From contig CM059582.1 in the NCBI GenBank assembly GCA_030407085.1, positions 73,901,001-73,965,000 of the forward strand: a stretch of 64,000 nt of DNA, read 5' to 3'. Positions 11,350 to 23,100 of this stretch are shown here, piece after piece; position 1 is the first letter of the stretch, and every line of letters begins with the position of its first letter. The position numbers were made by a program, and so were the translations under genes. The DNA is from Trichopria drosophilae (lineage: Eukaryota > Arthropoda > Insecta > Hymenoptera > Diapriidae). The notes under the pieces are model-generated. The model was given only the letters and a program-made list of their open reading frames with translations, had not been told where the DNA came from and searched no databases.

Positions 11350-11643
11350 GGAGGGGGGCTTAGATGACCCATAACATTCGGTTAATCTTCAAACATAGGT
11401 GAAATTTAAAAAGAAAATTCGGAAAAACAGAACAAAAACCCAAACTCGAATTCATAAAAAATAACAGTACCAATTTTCCCTTTATAAAAACCAAAATACA
11501 AAAATACGTATATCTTTAAAAAAGGATCAGCTGCGATTTTTATTCAAACGGATTTTGAATGAAGAAATGATGTGTAAACTTTCCCCGAAAGCCGATTTTG
11601 GATCCATTTTCAATAAACTTCTTCCTCCTTTAAGACCAGTGTG
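11350..11643 (-). repeat. Right terminal inverted repeat of the Chapaev-like element
   Basis: Reverse-complement partner of 8042-8335. It starts in a G-rich run before CTTAGATGACCCAT and ends at CCAGTGTG, directly followed by the duplicated CAGT. Confidence 0.85.
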
Positions 11644-14600
11644 CAGTATTGTTGAAGTGTATGCAAAATTTTGACTTTATAAAGAATTGTCTGCACAACT
11701 AATCAAAAATCGTTCTAAAGAGTCATTATTTAAACAATGATTCCGCTGCGAATGGATTCAAAACTATATTTTCCTTATTTTAAACAGTATTTCTGAAGTG
11801 TATGCAAAATTTTAACTTTACGAAGTACACCGTACCCGAGTTAGAAGAAATCGTTATGCAGAATGATTATTCAAACTATTATACCGCCGCGAATTGTTTC
11901 AAAACAATATTTTCCTTAATTCAAACAGTATATTTAAAGAGCATGCAAAATTTTGAATTTATAAAGAATTGTCTGCACAACTTATCAGAAATCGTTCTAA
12001 ACAATCATTATTTAAACAATGATTCCGCTGCGAAAGAATTCAAAACTATATTTTCCTTATTTTAAACAGTATTTCTGAAGTGTATGCAACATTTTAACTT
12101 TACGTAGTATACCGTACCCAAGTTAGAAGAAATCGTTATACAGAATGATTCTTCATACTATTATTCCGCCGCCAATTGTTTCAAAACAATATTTTCCTTA
12201 ATTCAAACAGTATTTTTAAAGAGCATGCCAAAATTTTAACTTTATAAAGAATGTTCTGCACAAGTTATTAGAAATTGTTATAAGGAATGATTATTTAGCA
12301 ATGATTCCGCCTTGAATTGTTTCAAAACTATATTTTCCTTATTTCAAACAGTATTTCTAAAGTGTATGCAAAATTTTAACTTTACGAAGTATACCCGACC
12401 CATGTTAGAAGAAATCGTTATACAGAATGATTATTCAAACTATTATTCCGCCGCGAATTGTTTCAAAACAATATTTTCCTTCATTCAAACAGAATATTTA
12501 AAGAACATGCAAAATTTTAAATTTATAAAGAATTGTCTGCACAACTTATCAGAAATCGTTCTAAACAATCATTATTTAAACAATGATTCCGCTGCGAAAG
12601 AATTCAAAAGTATATTTTCCTTATTTTAAACAGTATTTCTGAAGTGTATGCAACATTTTAACTTTACGAAGTATACCGTACCCAAGTTAGAAGAAATCGT
12701 TATACAGAATGATTCTTCAAACTATTATTCCGCCGCCAATTGTTTCAAAACAATATTTTCCTTAATTCAAACAGTATTTTTAAAGAGCATGCCAAAATTT
12801 TAACTTTATAAAGAATGTTCTGCACAAGTTATTAGAAATCGTTCTAAACAATGATTATTCAGCAATGATTCCGCCGCGAATTGTTTCAAAACAATATTTT
12901 CCTTAATTCAAACAGTATATTTAAAGAGCATAAAAAATTTTGAATTTATAAAGAATGTTCTGCACAAGTTATCAGAAATCGTTATAAAGAATGATTATTT
13001 AAACAATGATTCCGCCTTGAATTGTTTCAAAACTATATTTTCTTTATTTCAAACAGTATTTCTAAAGTGTATGCAAAATTTTAACTTTACGAAGTATACC
13101 CTACCCAAGTTAGTAGAAATCGTTATGCAGAATGATTATTCAAACTATTATACCGCCGCGAATTGTTTCAAAACAATATTTTCCTTAATTCAAACAGTAT
13201 ATTTAAAGAGCATGCAAAATTTTGAATTTATAAAGAATTGTCTGCACAACTTATCAGAAATCGTTCTAAACAATCATTATTTAAACAATGATTCCGCTGC
13301 GAAAGAATTCAAAACTATATTTTCCTTATTTTAAACAGTATTTCTGAAGTGTATGCAACATTTTAACTTTACGTAGTATACCGTACCCAAGTTAGAAGAA
13401 ATCGTTATACAGAATGATTCTTCATACTATTATTCCGCCGCCAATTGTTTCAAAACAATATTTTCCTTAATTCAAACAGTATTTTTAAAGAGCATGCCAA
13501 AATTTTAACTTTATAAAGAATGTTCTGCACAAGTTATTAGAAATTGTTATAAGGAATGATTATTTAGCAATGATTCCGCCTTGAATTGTTTCAAAACTAT
13601 ATTTTCCTTATTTCAAACAGTATTTCTAAAGTGTATGCAAAATTTTAACTTTACGAAGTATACCCGACCCATGTTAGAAGAAATCGTTATACAGAATGAT
13701 TATTCAAACTATTATTCCGCCGCGAATTGTTTCAAAACAATATTTTCCTTCATTCAAACAGAATATTTAAAGAACATGCAAAATTTTAAATTTATAAAGA
13801 ATTGTCTGCACAACTTATCAGAAATCGTTCTAAACAATCATTATTTAAACAATGATTCCGCTGCGAAAGAATTCAAAAGTATATTTTCCTTATTTTAAAC
13901 AGTATTTCTGAAGTGTATGCAACATTTTAACTTTACGAAGTATACCGTACCCAAGTTAGAAGAAATCGTTATACAGAATGATTCTTCAAACTATTATTCC
14001 GCCGCCAATTGTTTCAAAACAATATTTTCCTTAATTCAAACAGTATTTTTAAAGAGCATGCCAAAATTTTAACTTTATAAAGAATGTTCTGCACAAGTTA
14101 TTAGAAATCGTTCTAAACAATGATTATTCAGCAATGATTCCGCCGCGAATTGTTTCAAAACAATATTTTCCTTAATTCAAACAGTATATTTAAAGAGCAT
14201 AAAAAATTTTGAATTTATAAAGAATGTTCTGCACAAGTTATCAGAAATCGTTATAAAGAATGATTATTTAAACAATGATTCCGCCTTGAATTGTTTCAAA
14301 ACTATATTTTCTTTATTTCAAACAGTATTTCTAAAGTGTATGCAAAATTTTAACTTTACGAAGTATACCCTACCCAAGTTAGTAGAAATCGTTATACAGA
14401 ATGATTATTCAAACTATTATTCCGCCGCGAATTGTTTCAAAACAATATTTTCCTTAATTCAAACAGTATATTTAAAGAGCATGCAAAATTTTGAATTTAT
14501 AAAGAATGTTCTGCACAAGTTATCAGAAATTGTTATAAAGAATGATTATTTAGCAATGATTCCGCCGCGAATTCCTTCAAAACTATATTTTCCTTATTTT

Positions 14601-15718
14601 AAACAGTATTTCTGAAGTGTATGCCAAATTTTAACTTTACGAAGTATACCGCACCCAAGTTAGAAGAAATCATTATATAGAATGATTATTGAAACAATTA
14701 TTCCGCCGCGAATTGTTTCAAAACAATATTTTCCTTAATTCAAACAGTATTTTTCAAGAGCATGCAAAATTGTAACTTTATAAAGAATTTTCGGCACAAG
14801 TTATCATAAATAGGTTTAAACAATAATTATTTAAACAATGATTCCTCCGCGTATGGTTTCAAAACGATATTTTCCTTATTTCTAACAGTATTTTTAAAGA
14901 GCATGCCTAATTGTAACTTTATAAAGAATGTTCTGCACAAGTTATCAGAAATCGTTATATAGAATGATTATTTAAACAATGATTCCGCGGCGAATTGCTT
15001 CAAAACTATATTTTCCTTATTTCAAACAGTATTTCTGTAGTGTATGCAAAATTTTAACTTTACGAACAACATCCTACCCAAGTTAGAAGAAATCATTATA
15101 CAGAATGATTATTTAAACTACTATTCCGCTGCAAATTGTTTCAAAACAATATTTTCCTTAATTCAAACAGTATTTTTAAAGAGCAAAATTTTGAATTTAT
15201 AAAGAATGTTCTGCACAAGTTATCAGAAATTGTTATAAAGAATGATTATTTAGCAATGATTCCGCCGCGAATTCCTTCAAAACTATATTTTCCTTAATTC
15301 AAACAGTATTTTTAAGGAGCATGGAAAATTATAACTTTATAAAGAATGTTTTGCACGTGTTATCAGTGATCGTTCTAAACAATGATTATTCAGCAATGAT
15401 TCCGCCGCGAATTCCTTGAAAAGTATATTTTCCTTAGTTCAAACAGTATTTTTGATGTGTATGCAAAATTTTAACTTTTAAGAAGAATATCTTACCTAGG
15501 TTAGAAGAAATCATTATACAGAATGATTATTTAAACTATTATTCCGTCGCCAATTGTTTCAAAACGATATTTTCCTTATTTCAAACAGTATTTTTGAAGT
15601 GTATGCAAAATTTTGACTTTATAAAGAATTGTCTGCACAACTAATCAAAAATCGTTCTAAAGAGTCATTATTTAAACAATGATTCCGCTGGGAATGGATT
15701 CAAAACTATATTTTCCTT
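11644..15718 (+). repeat. 141-bp satellite array, middle segment
   Basis: About 29 monomers. Nine monomers form a 1,269-bp tandem duplication: the unit starting near 12312 repeats at 13581, and 13017 repeats at 14286, with near identity. The block 14600-15718 is a copy of 7060-8041 plus 11644-11775. The segment stops at 15718, where the palindromic element is inserted. Confidence 0.95.
15713..15718 (+). repeat. Target site duplication TCCTTA, left copy
   Basis: TCCTTA just outside the palindrome, repeated at 31320-31325. Intact satellite copies carry it once. Confidence 0.8.
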
Positions 15719-15777
15719 AAGTAGATGAATAGGGACAGATCTCACGGAGTTCCCGCCGCCGCCACCAGGCGTCGCCA

Positions 15778-16095
15778 CAGTCGCGGCGCTGTCGCAGCAT
15801 GCGAGGTGGTAGATTCGTGAACTAATTCGCAGACTGATTCGTGGACTAATTCGTGGTTTGAGTCGCGGACTGACTCGCGGGCTGATTCGCGGATTGATTC
15901 GCATTTTTGATTTACTGTTTAGTACGCGGGCTTATAATTCAAGACTCGCGGCGCTGTCGCAGCATGCGAGGTGGTAGATTCATGAACTAATTCGTGGTTT
16001 GAGTCTCGGACGGACTCGTGGTTTGAGTCGCGGACTGACTCGCGGGCCGATTCGCGGATTGATTCGCATTTTTGATTTGCTGTTTAGTACGCGGT
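15778..16095 (+). repeat. Subterminal iterons of the palindrome, left arm
   Basis: Two copies of a block of about 150-160 bp (about 15778-15925 and 15946-16095). Each is built from 12-bp iterons resembling GACTGATTCGCG or GACTAATTCGTG and is preceded by CGGCGCTGTCGCAGCATGCG. The iterons are far more GC-rich than the rest of the arm. Subterminal iterons of this kind are often binding sites for transposases or replication proteins; that role is an inference. Confidence 0.8.
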
Positions 16096-16293
16096 TTCAA
16101 GAGTCTCTCATTGGGAAATCTGACTGTCGCTTATGAGGTCATTAAGATGACGCAAGACTTTGTGGATGGTCCCATTAAGTTTTCGAAGATTAATGCTGTA
16201 GCGTTATGCATATATCTTTCGGGTTATTATAAACAATTTCATGTATTGTTATTACAAATTTCGAAAGCTTTGAAGGTCGAAAAACATAGGTAA
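16072..16293 (+). CDS. Unrecognised 73-codon ORF in the palindrome arm (mirror at 30745-30966)
   Basis: The reading frame includes LTVAYEVIKMTQDF, KFSKINAVALCIYLSGYY and LLLQISKALKVEKHR. It begins inside the iteron block, so any real start lies later. It ends near a possible donor (TAG followed by GTAATTT). No family is recognised. Because the arms are inverted copies, the same frame occurs on the minus strand of the right arm. It may be a decayed exon or chance. Confidence 0.2.
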   Translation: MICCLVRGFKSLSLGNLTVAYEVIKMTQDFVDGPIKFSKINAVALCIYLSGYYKQFHVLLLQISKALKVEKHR

Positions 16294-16919
16294 TTTAATG
16301 CGTTACATTGTCGAATGAAAAGAGAAGGTAAAGGTCAACCAATATTTATTATTTCATTAGATATTGTTATTAATAAAATGTTTTTACATTATCATTGAAA
16401 ACGACATCGTTCTAATGCGTGATCTTACAAAATTCAATCAGAGAGATTGAAAAGTGTTGACCGTTACACATTAGTATTACCATGTGTCGAAAATCAAATT
16501 TAAAAAGTCGCCTTCATTAAAGGTCAGATATTGCTACATTATAGTTGCTTATGGAAATACATCGTATTCGGTAGGAACCGTATTGAGAGTGAAAGTAAAA
16601 TGGCCTTTTCCTCGTGCGTACACCGTTACCGACCTAATTCGGATGTTACATATCTTTTTTGATGAATTGACAGCGTAGATTTCCATTAGTCTGAATACCA
16701 GTTTGAAGGTGTCTAGCTCAATCTCGTATATCGACGACCTACTTTTTAAATCTCACACAAATTTTAAAAACCTACAATCAGGGCGTTGACCTCTCCCTTA
16801 CCATGTTGTAAGTTTGAATTCACCTTTCAGAGTTTTCTCTCGTCGGGGGAAATCTATCCATCAATATGACAGTCGTCTTGACAAGCCGTTAGTGTATCTC
16901 AATGATCTTCAATAGTGAC

Positions 16920-18370
16920 GAAACCGCTGAGCCCCTTCACACAAAACCGCTAAGACCATTTTAAAATTAATTTAGAAAAGCCTCTAAGCAAGTCACAACG
17001 CGTTCAAAAGACCTGGTGTCGACCCCCTGATGCGCGGAAACCTTTTCCTCGTGCGTTCTACTATCATCTCTCTCGCTCTCGCATACTCTTATTTAGATCC
17101 ATTAACATTAGCAGTATACCGTTTTTATGGTCGTCGATTATCCGTGGATCACTTATTCATCGTACATTTGTTTTCCTGAAACTTTCGAAAATGTATACGG
17201 GTCCAGACACGTTTAAAAGGTCATTGCACAATTTCTTCAAAACATTATCTGTTTACCAAATTTCGGCAATCCGTGCCGTAAGAGAAAGGAGGCAGTCTAA
17301 TTCAAATATTCCAATGTCATAATTTCTATGATCTCTTTAGCTCTCGCATACTCTTTCTTAGATCCATTAACATTAGCAGTATACCGTTTTCACGGTCGTC
17401 GATTATCCGTCGATCACTTATTCACCGTACATTTGTTTTCTCGAAACTCTCGAAATTGTATACAGATCCAGACATCGTTTCAAAGGAATGTCGCGTTCCT
17501 GTGTCTATGTTTGACAGTACGTAAGCACCTCTATTTCAAATATTGTATTTCTACATCAATATGGTAGATGTCTAAAAGATTTTTGAGGCCTTGAACAGGG
17601 TTTACAGCACTCTTGAAGAAGACGCTGCTGAGGATCAATTTTCCAACTTCATTCGAGAATCCATCAAAAAGATTGAGAAAATCAATTAATTCTTAAGGAC
17701 CAATCCTCACATTCCAAATGGGGTGAAGTTATCATTGGAGACACGTATTCATTGCATCACGGTACAGAGGGTTACAGCTGCTCACAGATTAATTAGCGTA
17801 TCTCAATGATCTCCAATAGAGACAAAACCGTCGAGTCCCTTCACCCAAGACCATTTTGAAATTAACGTAGAAAAGCCGCTAAGCAAGTCTCAACGCGTTC
17901 AAAAGACCTGGCGCCGACCCCCTAATATTGTTATAAAAATGTCCAGCCGTTAGATGGTCATTGCAAACGGCCTCTTTCTAATGCGTGATCTTAAGAAATT
18001 AGTTCATAAATATTGAAAAGTACTGGCTGTTACACATTAGTATTGTCATGTGAGGAATGTCGAAAAAAAAAAATGCAAAAGCAATTCATTAAAGGTCAGC
18101 TATTGCTACATCATATTCGCTTCTCGATGCCTGTGTGGAAATACAGCGTAGGCTGGGAACCGTATTTTGAATGTGAACATAAAATTCTAATAATGACCTT
18201 TTCCTCCTGCGTGCTACTACCATCTCTCTTGCTCTCTAGTACCCGTTGTTAGATTATACCGTTATCACGGTCATCGAAATCGCCGATTGCCAACCGATCA
18301 TTTTCACCATATATTTTCCATGTATACAGGTTCAGACGCGTTAAAAGTCATTGCGCAATTTCATCAAAAG
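16920..18370 (+). repeat. Diverged internal duplications in the palindrome arm (mirror at 28668-30118)
   Basis: Two modules recur. The first, containing CAACGCGTTCAAAAGACCTGG followed by CGACCCCCT, lies near 16995-17030 and 17893-17925. The second, containing GCAGTATACCGTTTT and CGTCGATTATCCGT, lies near 17110-17240 and 17370-17500, with a weaker copy near 18250-18370. The duplication predates formation of the palindrome because both arms carry it. Confidence 0.65.
17576..17809 (+). pseudogene. Decayed ORF trace in the palindrome arm (mirror at 29229-29462)
   Basis: A 78-codon frame with one internal TAA (17687-17689). It reads FEALNRVYSTLEEDAAED and NFIRESIKKIEKIN before the stop, then NPHIPNGVKLSLETRIHC and VTAAHRLISVSQ after it. 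The composition (balanced charge, few low-complexity runs) looks more like former coding sequence than the AT-rich surroundings. I do not recognise the family. Confidence 0.3.
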
Positions 18371-19945
18371 GTATACCAAGTAACACATTTTCTCTTTCCA
18401 AAATTTTTAGACAACCTCCACCATAATAGAAAGGAGATGATCTCAGTTCTGTATTTTATCTAGGAATAACATGGCGGGCCACCTGTAGACCAACTCACCC
18501 CTTTGTTAACAAAAGTAGCATAAATAAATAAATAAATAAATAATTTATAATAATAATATTTAAATAGTAATAAATTTCACATAATCCGAATAGCGTGTAT
18601 TAAAATGTATAATATAGAAATGATGGAAGAAGCTAGCAGTAATTAGAAAGAGAGGATGACACGCTTATTCCCTATGCATTTATCTATTCACGATATTTAC
18701 GTGTTTTCATGACGTTCGAGCCATAGCTATACGAGTTTGGACACGTGGGTAATGTAATTAATCAGGTTCCTGACCGTTTTTTAATATGTGTACAATTTAC
18801 GACATCTTAAACATCGCCATACAAGTTTCGACCTGTTAAATACCCGTAGACTTTACTATACGATAACAATGAATCTGACTTCTCACAAGTGACGAACACA
18901 TACGAGTATCGACTTGCTTCTAATATAATTAATTAATCTTCATTTAATATTTCCCACTTTTAAAATTTCTGAGAATAAGAAGATCGAAATGACGACGTAA
19001 AAATCTAAGAGAAGCGTGTAAAATTCAACAGTTTCTTTCTATCTTTACGCACAGTTTTGTGTCTTTTAAGTAAAAAGTTAAAGGAAATGATAATGCTGCC
19101 ATCTTTTGGTATGTTTAAAGAGATTGCAGAATCTGCGTGTTGCAGAATGAAATATGTGGGTGCATCTAAAATGCATAGATTCATCGTAGGGTGTCATCAT
19201 ACACTTGCTGATATGAGTGGCTATGGAGCGATTACAACTGAATATGAAGTTCTTGAAAATTGAATCTAGTTGACAATTAACCTTATTATCACCATACAAA
19301 AGAATATGAAAGTGAAATTGTTAAATATTACCGCGCATCTACTGCAAAGCGAAAGCAATCTCGCTATTTTTAAAATACCTATACTGCCATTACTAGACAT
19401 CCCTCTGAAATTAACACTTTGCATAGTCTTTAATCATAGGCGGTTGTCTATCTGCGGTATCATCACTCGTTTCAAAACGTTTATTGACGACATTCACGTA
19501 AATCTGGATGCATTTGCATTGTGAGTGGTAAGCATGACCATACTTCTTCAATTTCAAGTTCTGCAAACGTTGACATGAAATCTATAGGTAGACTCGATGT
19601 CTTTTGTTTCCATTAATGCAAGACGCTTCACTTCATAGTAAATTCTCATTGACCTTCGAAGAGATGCAGGCTAGTCTTGAAGATTTTACAGTATACAATT
19701 TTAAAGCATTTTAACATTTTCTTTAGCACACTTTCCGTTAAATGTATGATTTTCGCAATTTATTGAAAATCGACGTTGTTGTTGTCCTATGAGTTTCGGT
19801 AGAGATGGACAGGCTAATATGTCTATATCGACAATATTGTCAGCATCTAAAATTTCCTGCAACCTATGTCTTTTATTTGTCTGCGCCTTTTATGTATATC
19901 TTGTGAGCACATGTAACGATGTCTTCCAACGTTTCGTTGATTCCA

Positions 19946-20176
19946 TCAAAGGGTATATCGCCCGATTCCAATCGTAGACCATGATAATTGTGCATTAACC
20001 AATTGTTTTATGTTCAAAACGTACTTTACTACATTACTGTCGGAAATATCCATAATGTACATTTCCTTCGATATAAACTGATTACCAGATCCGGGAATCC
20101 TTGCACGTCGACAATATTCTACATTTCTAGTATCTAATACTGATTTGCTTGTCCCCTTCATTAATTGACGCATCAT
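19946..20176 (-). CDS. Unrecognised 76-codon ORF, intact only in the left arm
   Basis: A minus-strand ORF starting MMRQLMKGTSKSVLD and continuing EYCRRARIPGSGNQF, KEMYIMDISDSNVVKYV. The mirror copy in the right arm (start 26861, + strand) is frameshifted by an extra C at 26942-26945. Downstream, other frames keep coding-like pieces (for example LQEILDADNIVDIDILACPS near 27178-27240 on the + strand), so this looks like a longer gene in decay. No family is recognised. Confidence 0.3.
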   Translation of the reverse strand: MMRQLMKGTSKSVLDTRNVEYCRRARIPGSGNQFISKEMYIMDISDSNVVKYVLNIKQLVNAQLSWSTIGIGRYTL

Positions 20177-20199
20177 TCTCTCTCACACACACTCTTTGC

Positions 20200-23100
20200 C
20201 CCTTCCACATATGGCGTGGTACCTCTAACTTATGGGTATACGTCGTACCTTTCTCTCTCTAGATCGTAGTATCTCTTCGTAAAATCCTATGAATCGGAAA
20301 TCAAATCAGAGTGTAACAAAAACGTCGATTCTTCAGCGGGCCAACACTTGAGATTTTCGATAGTTTGTGAGTTACGATACTCAGATGATGAAGAAGTTAA
20401 ACGTAATATTAAATCGTTTCAAGTACTAGCACCAGTATGATGGTCACCGCACTTTCACAATTGAATAAATCTTTTCTACGATATTCGATCTAATTGAAAT
20501 GTGCATAGACGTATGAATACAAGTTTCGATTGGGTTATAATACAATTGAGCGTGCCAAAGATCTCTAAATTTTAAATAAAAAATGATCAGTCATTAACTT
20601 GACATCCTTTAAACAATTAATTTTTGTATGTATATTAAATAGCGATACACTGCAGTCTTAAATCAAATAATTAAAATCATTACATCTTAAAGTCAGTCCA
20701 TGCATAAATCTTACATGGTCTAAGTCATCTTATCTACACTACATCTTTCTTTCTGTAAATGCAAAACAAAACGAAAGACAACAAAGTATTTATCATTATG
20801 ATAATAACAAATTCTTTCACATTAGAACCGCGTCTAATAGCCCACATAAGGTCGCCTTATTCGTAGTAAATTTAACTTTCGAACTGTCATCTTTAATTGT
20901 CGTAATCATTATCTCTCACTCTCTTATTAGCTACCGATTTGTTGCATCTATACGAATACTCTTACATCAAATCGAGTCGTATGCACATTCTTGTGTTGTA
21001 ACATTCACACGACTATGGAATGAAATTTATTCTGAAAACCCAACAAGTACAAGCGTAAATGTATTTTAATACTAACGAATGGTACACCTCTTGATTCGAA
21101 ATTGTATGTAGCGTAACCGACATGACTATTTAATTCCGTTTACAATAATGATTTGGAGATTCACACCGCACGAAACTTTGTTATATTTGACAGATTTTTG
21201 CTACTTCCACATTGTAATCTTAATTAGTTAACTAAGTTATTCACGTACCAATACTATTGTTATATGTAGGTATTTTGTTAAATATATTGTCATAAGGAGA
21301 ATGTCCTCCTATCCATCACACCTAGTGTAATACCAAAAGACACAAGTCATTATATCAATAAATAATTTTCATAGTAATAAATTAACCTTTAAAAACTTCT
21401 CATGTTTTCACATCATGCACTAAAATTTCAGATTATTATTATTATTAATATTGAATCGTTTATAGAACTGATGTCTTCATACATAATCACTTAAAAGACT
21501 GCTACCGTATATGAAATATAAGACTAAACAACAATTCAACATGAAGACATGCATAGATTAATTCTATTTAAAACATTAGTCATTTTGAAAGGAAAAGTGA
21601 AAAATTCTCAATGACCTATCTGTAAAGCTTCTATCTTACTTCTATCTTACTTCATGTTTCTTTTCGACAGTCCAAACACATCGGTACATAAACACACTTT
21701 CAATAATTATTGAATAATTTCTTATATAAGGGAGTAAATATTCAACGATTTTTTCGTAAATAATGAAACAATTTAATATATATACGATCATTATACAATT
21801 TTACTAAAACAAGCTTAATTGCGGTGTTTTGGAAATGTTGGTGACAAAAGTATGAATATGCAATTAAATAAATCATTTAACACACGTATCTCTATCATTA
21901 CGTTCAATTATATAATTTTTTAATACATATAACACGTACATATTTACAATACTTGCAGACTGTACGTCAGTCTTTTCATTTTCACGTTTAGACTAAAATG
22001 TGCGTCAAAACTGACTCTTGCTCGTCATTAATTATAGGCATCTAGTACATCGGAGCTTTGAAACACCTTTACAATATGTTGTATATGTTCTTAAATCTGA
22101 ATGCATTCACGTTACTGATGACAATAATGATTCTTTAGTTTTATCTTGACCAAAGGTGCAAATGCAACATATTGAGATGAGTACTATTGCCAGTGTCTGA
22201 AATTTCTTACCCACACCGATGAAGGAAATGTCGTATATTATAGGCAAAAGCATTCACAGTTATTAATATGATTCTTTATAAGTCATAAGTATATACTGTC
22301 GACTAGATTCATAATAAACATATTGTTTAATGTAGATCGGTAAGTATCTAATTCCTTATCTTACATTTAATTCCTCACAATATTCAATATGTACCCTTCA
22401 AAGCGTCGTGTTTTATTTTTGATTATTGTATTTTGTAATATATCTGCTCGCACTCTCTATATTGAATTCATATTTTAAAGATAAATTGTAGCCACTCCAG
22501 ATATTAACGAACACCTTACTAAGAACTAATACCTACACTAATATTCTACCTATACCAAAAACATCTAGCAAATAATCGAGATAATATTTTCACTTCAAAT
22601 TTATTATTATACTTGAAATATTTCTCCGAGTCTAAACTTCTCTTACAAGTTTACTGTGTTCTGCATCTTACTTATCTTATATTGAAAACGTTAGTTAACT
22701 AATATTTTATGCGTGAAATTTGCATATTTTCCAATCCATATGTTTGAACACATTTATTCTCTAAAGATTACTCTAAGTGTTTTCTTTCGACTCTGAGAGT
22801 ACAGCAATCTACCGTCTTATTTCATACTGTGCACACTTAAACGTGTAGAATATACGAATAATATTTATTTTTTAAAGATACTTTCTGCATTAATTAAACC
22901 CTTACTCATAATTAATAATAATTTTATATACATTATTACTTTCCCAGTATTGCATTATACTCTCACTGATATTCTTCTTCTAATATAATACATCTCAATC
23001 GTAGTATTCACTTTCAAAATTTGTAATTATTTTGAATTTTCCATTTATATCTCATTAGCTTTCTTATGTTATAAGTTTATTTCGTATCGTCTCTGCTAAC

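Larger units (their letters stand above)
8042..11643 (+). mobile_element. Chapaev-like (CMC) DNA transposon, decayed
   Basis: A 3.6-kb insertion in the satellite. It begins CACACTGGTCTTGAAGGAGG and ends with its near reverse complement (CCTCCTTTAAGACCAGTGTG). The terminal inverted repeats are about 290 bp each (8042 to about 8335, about 11350 to 11643) with scattered differences, and include a poly-C/poly-G tract. The flanks are CAGT at 8038-8041 and CAGT at 11644-11647. The uninterrupted satellite (for example near 15590) has a single CAGT, so the target duplication is 4 bp. CAC...GTG ends and 4-bp duplications are features of Chapaev transposons, and the internal protein agrees. Unequal TIRs and a broken transposase show an inactive copy. 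About 8336-8860 has no clear coding sequence; 11200-11345 is A-rich. Confidence 0.75.
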
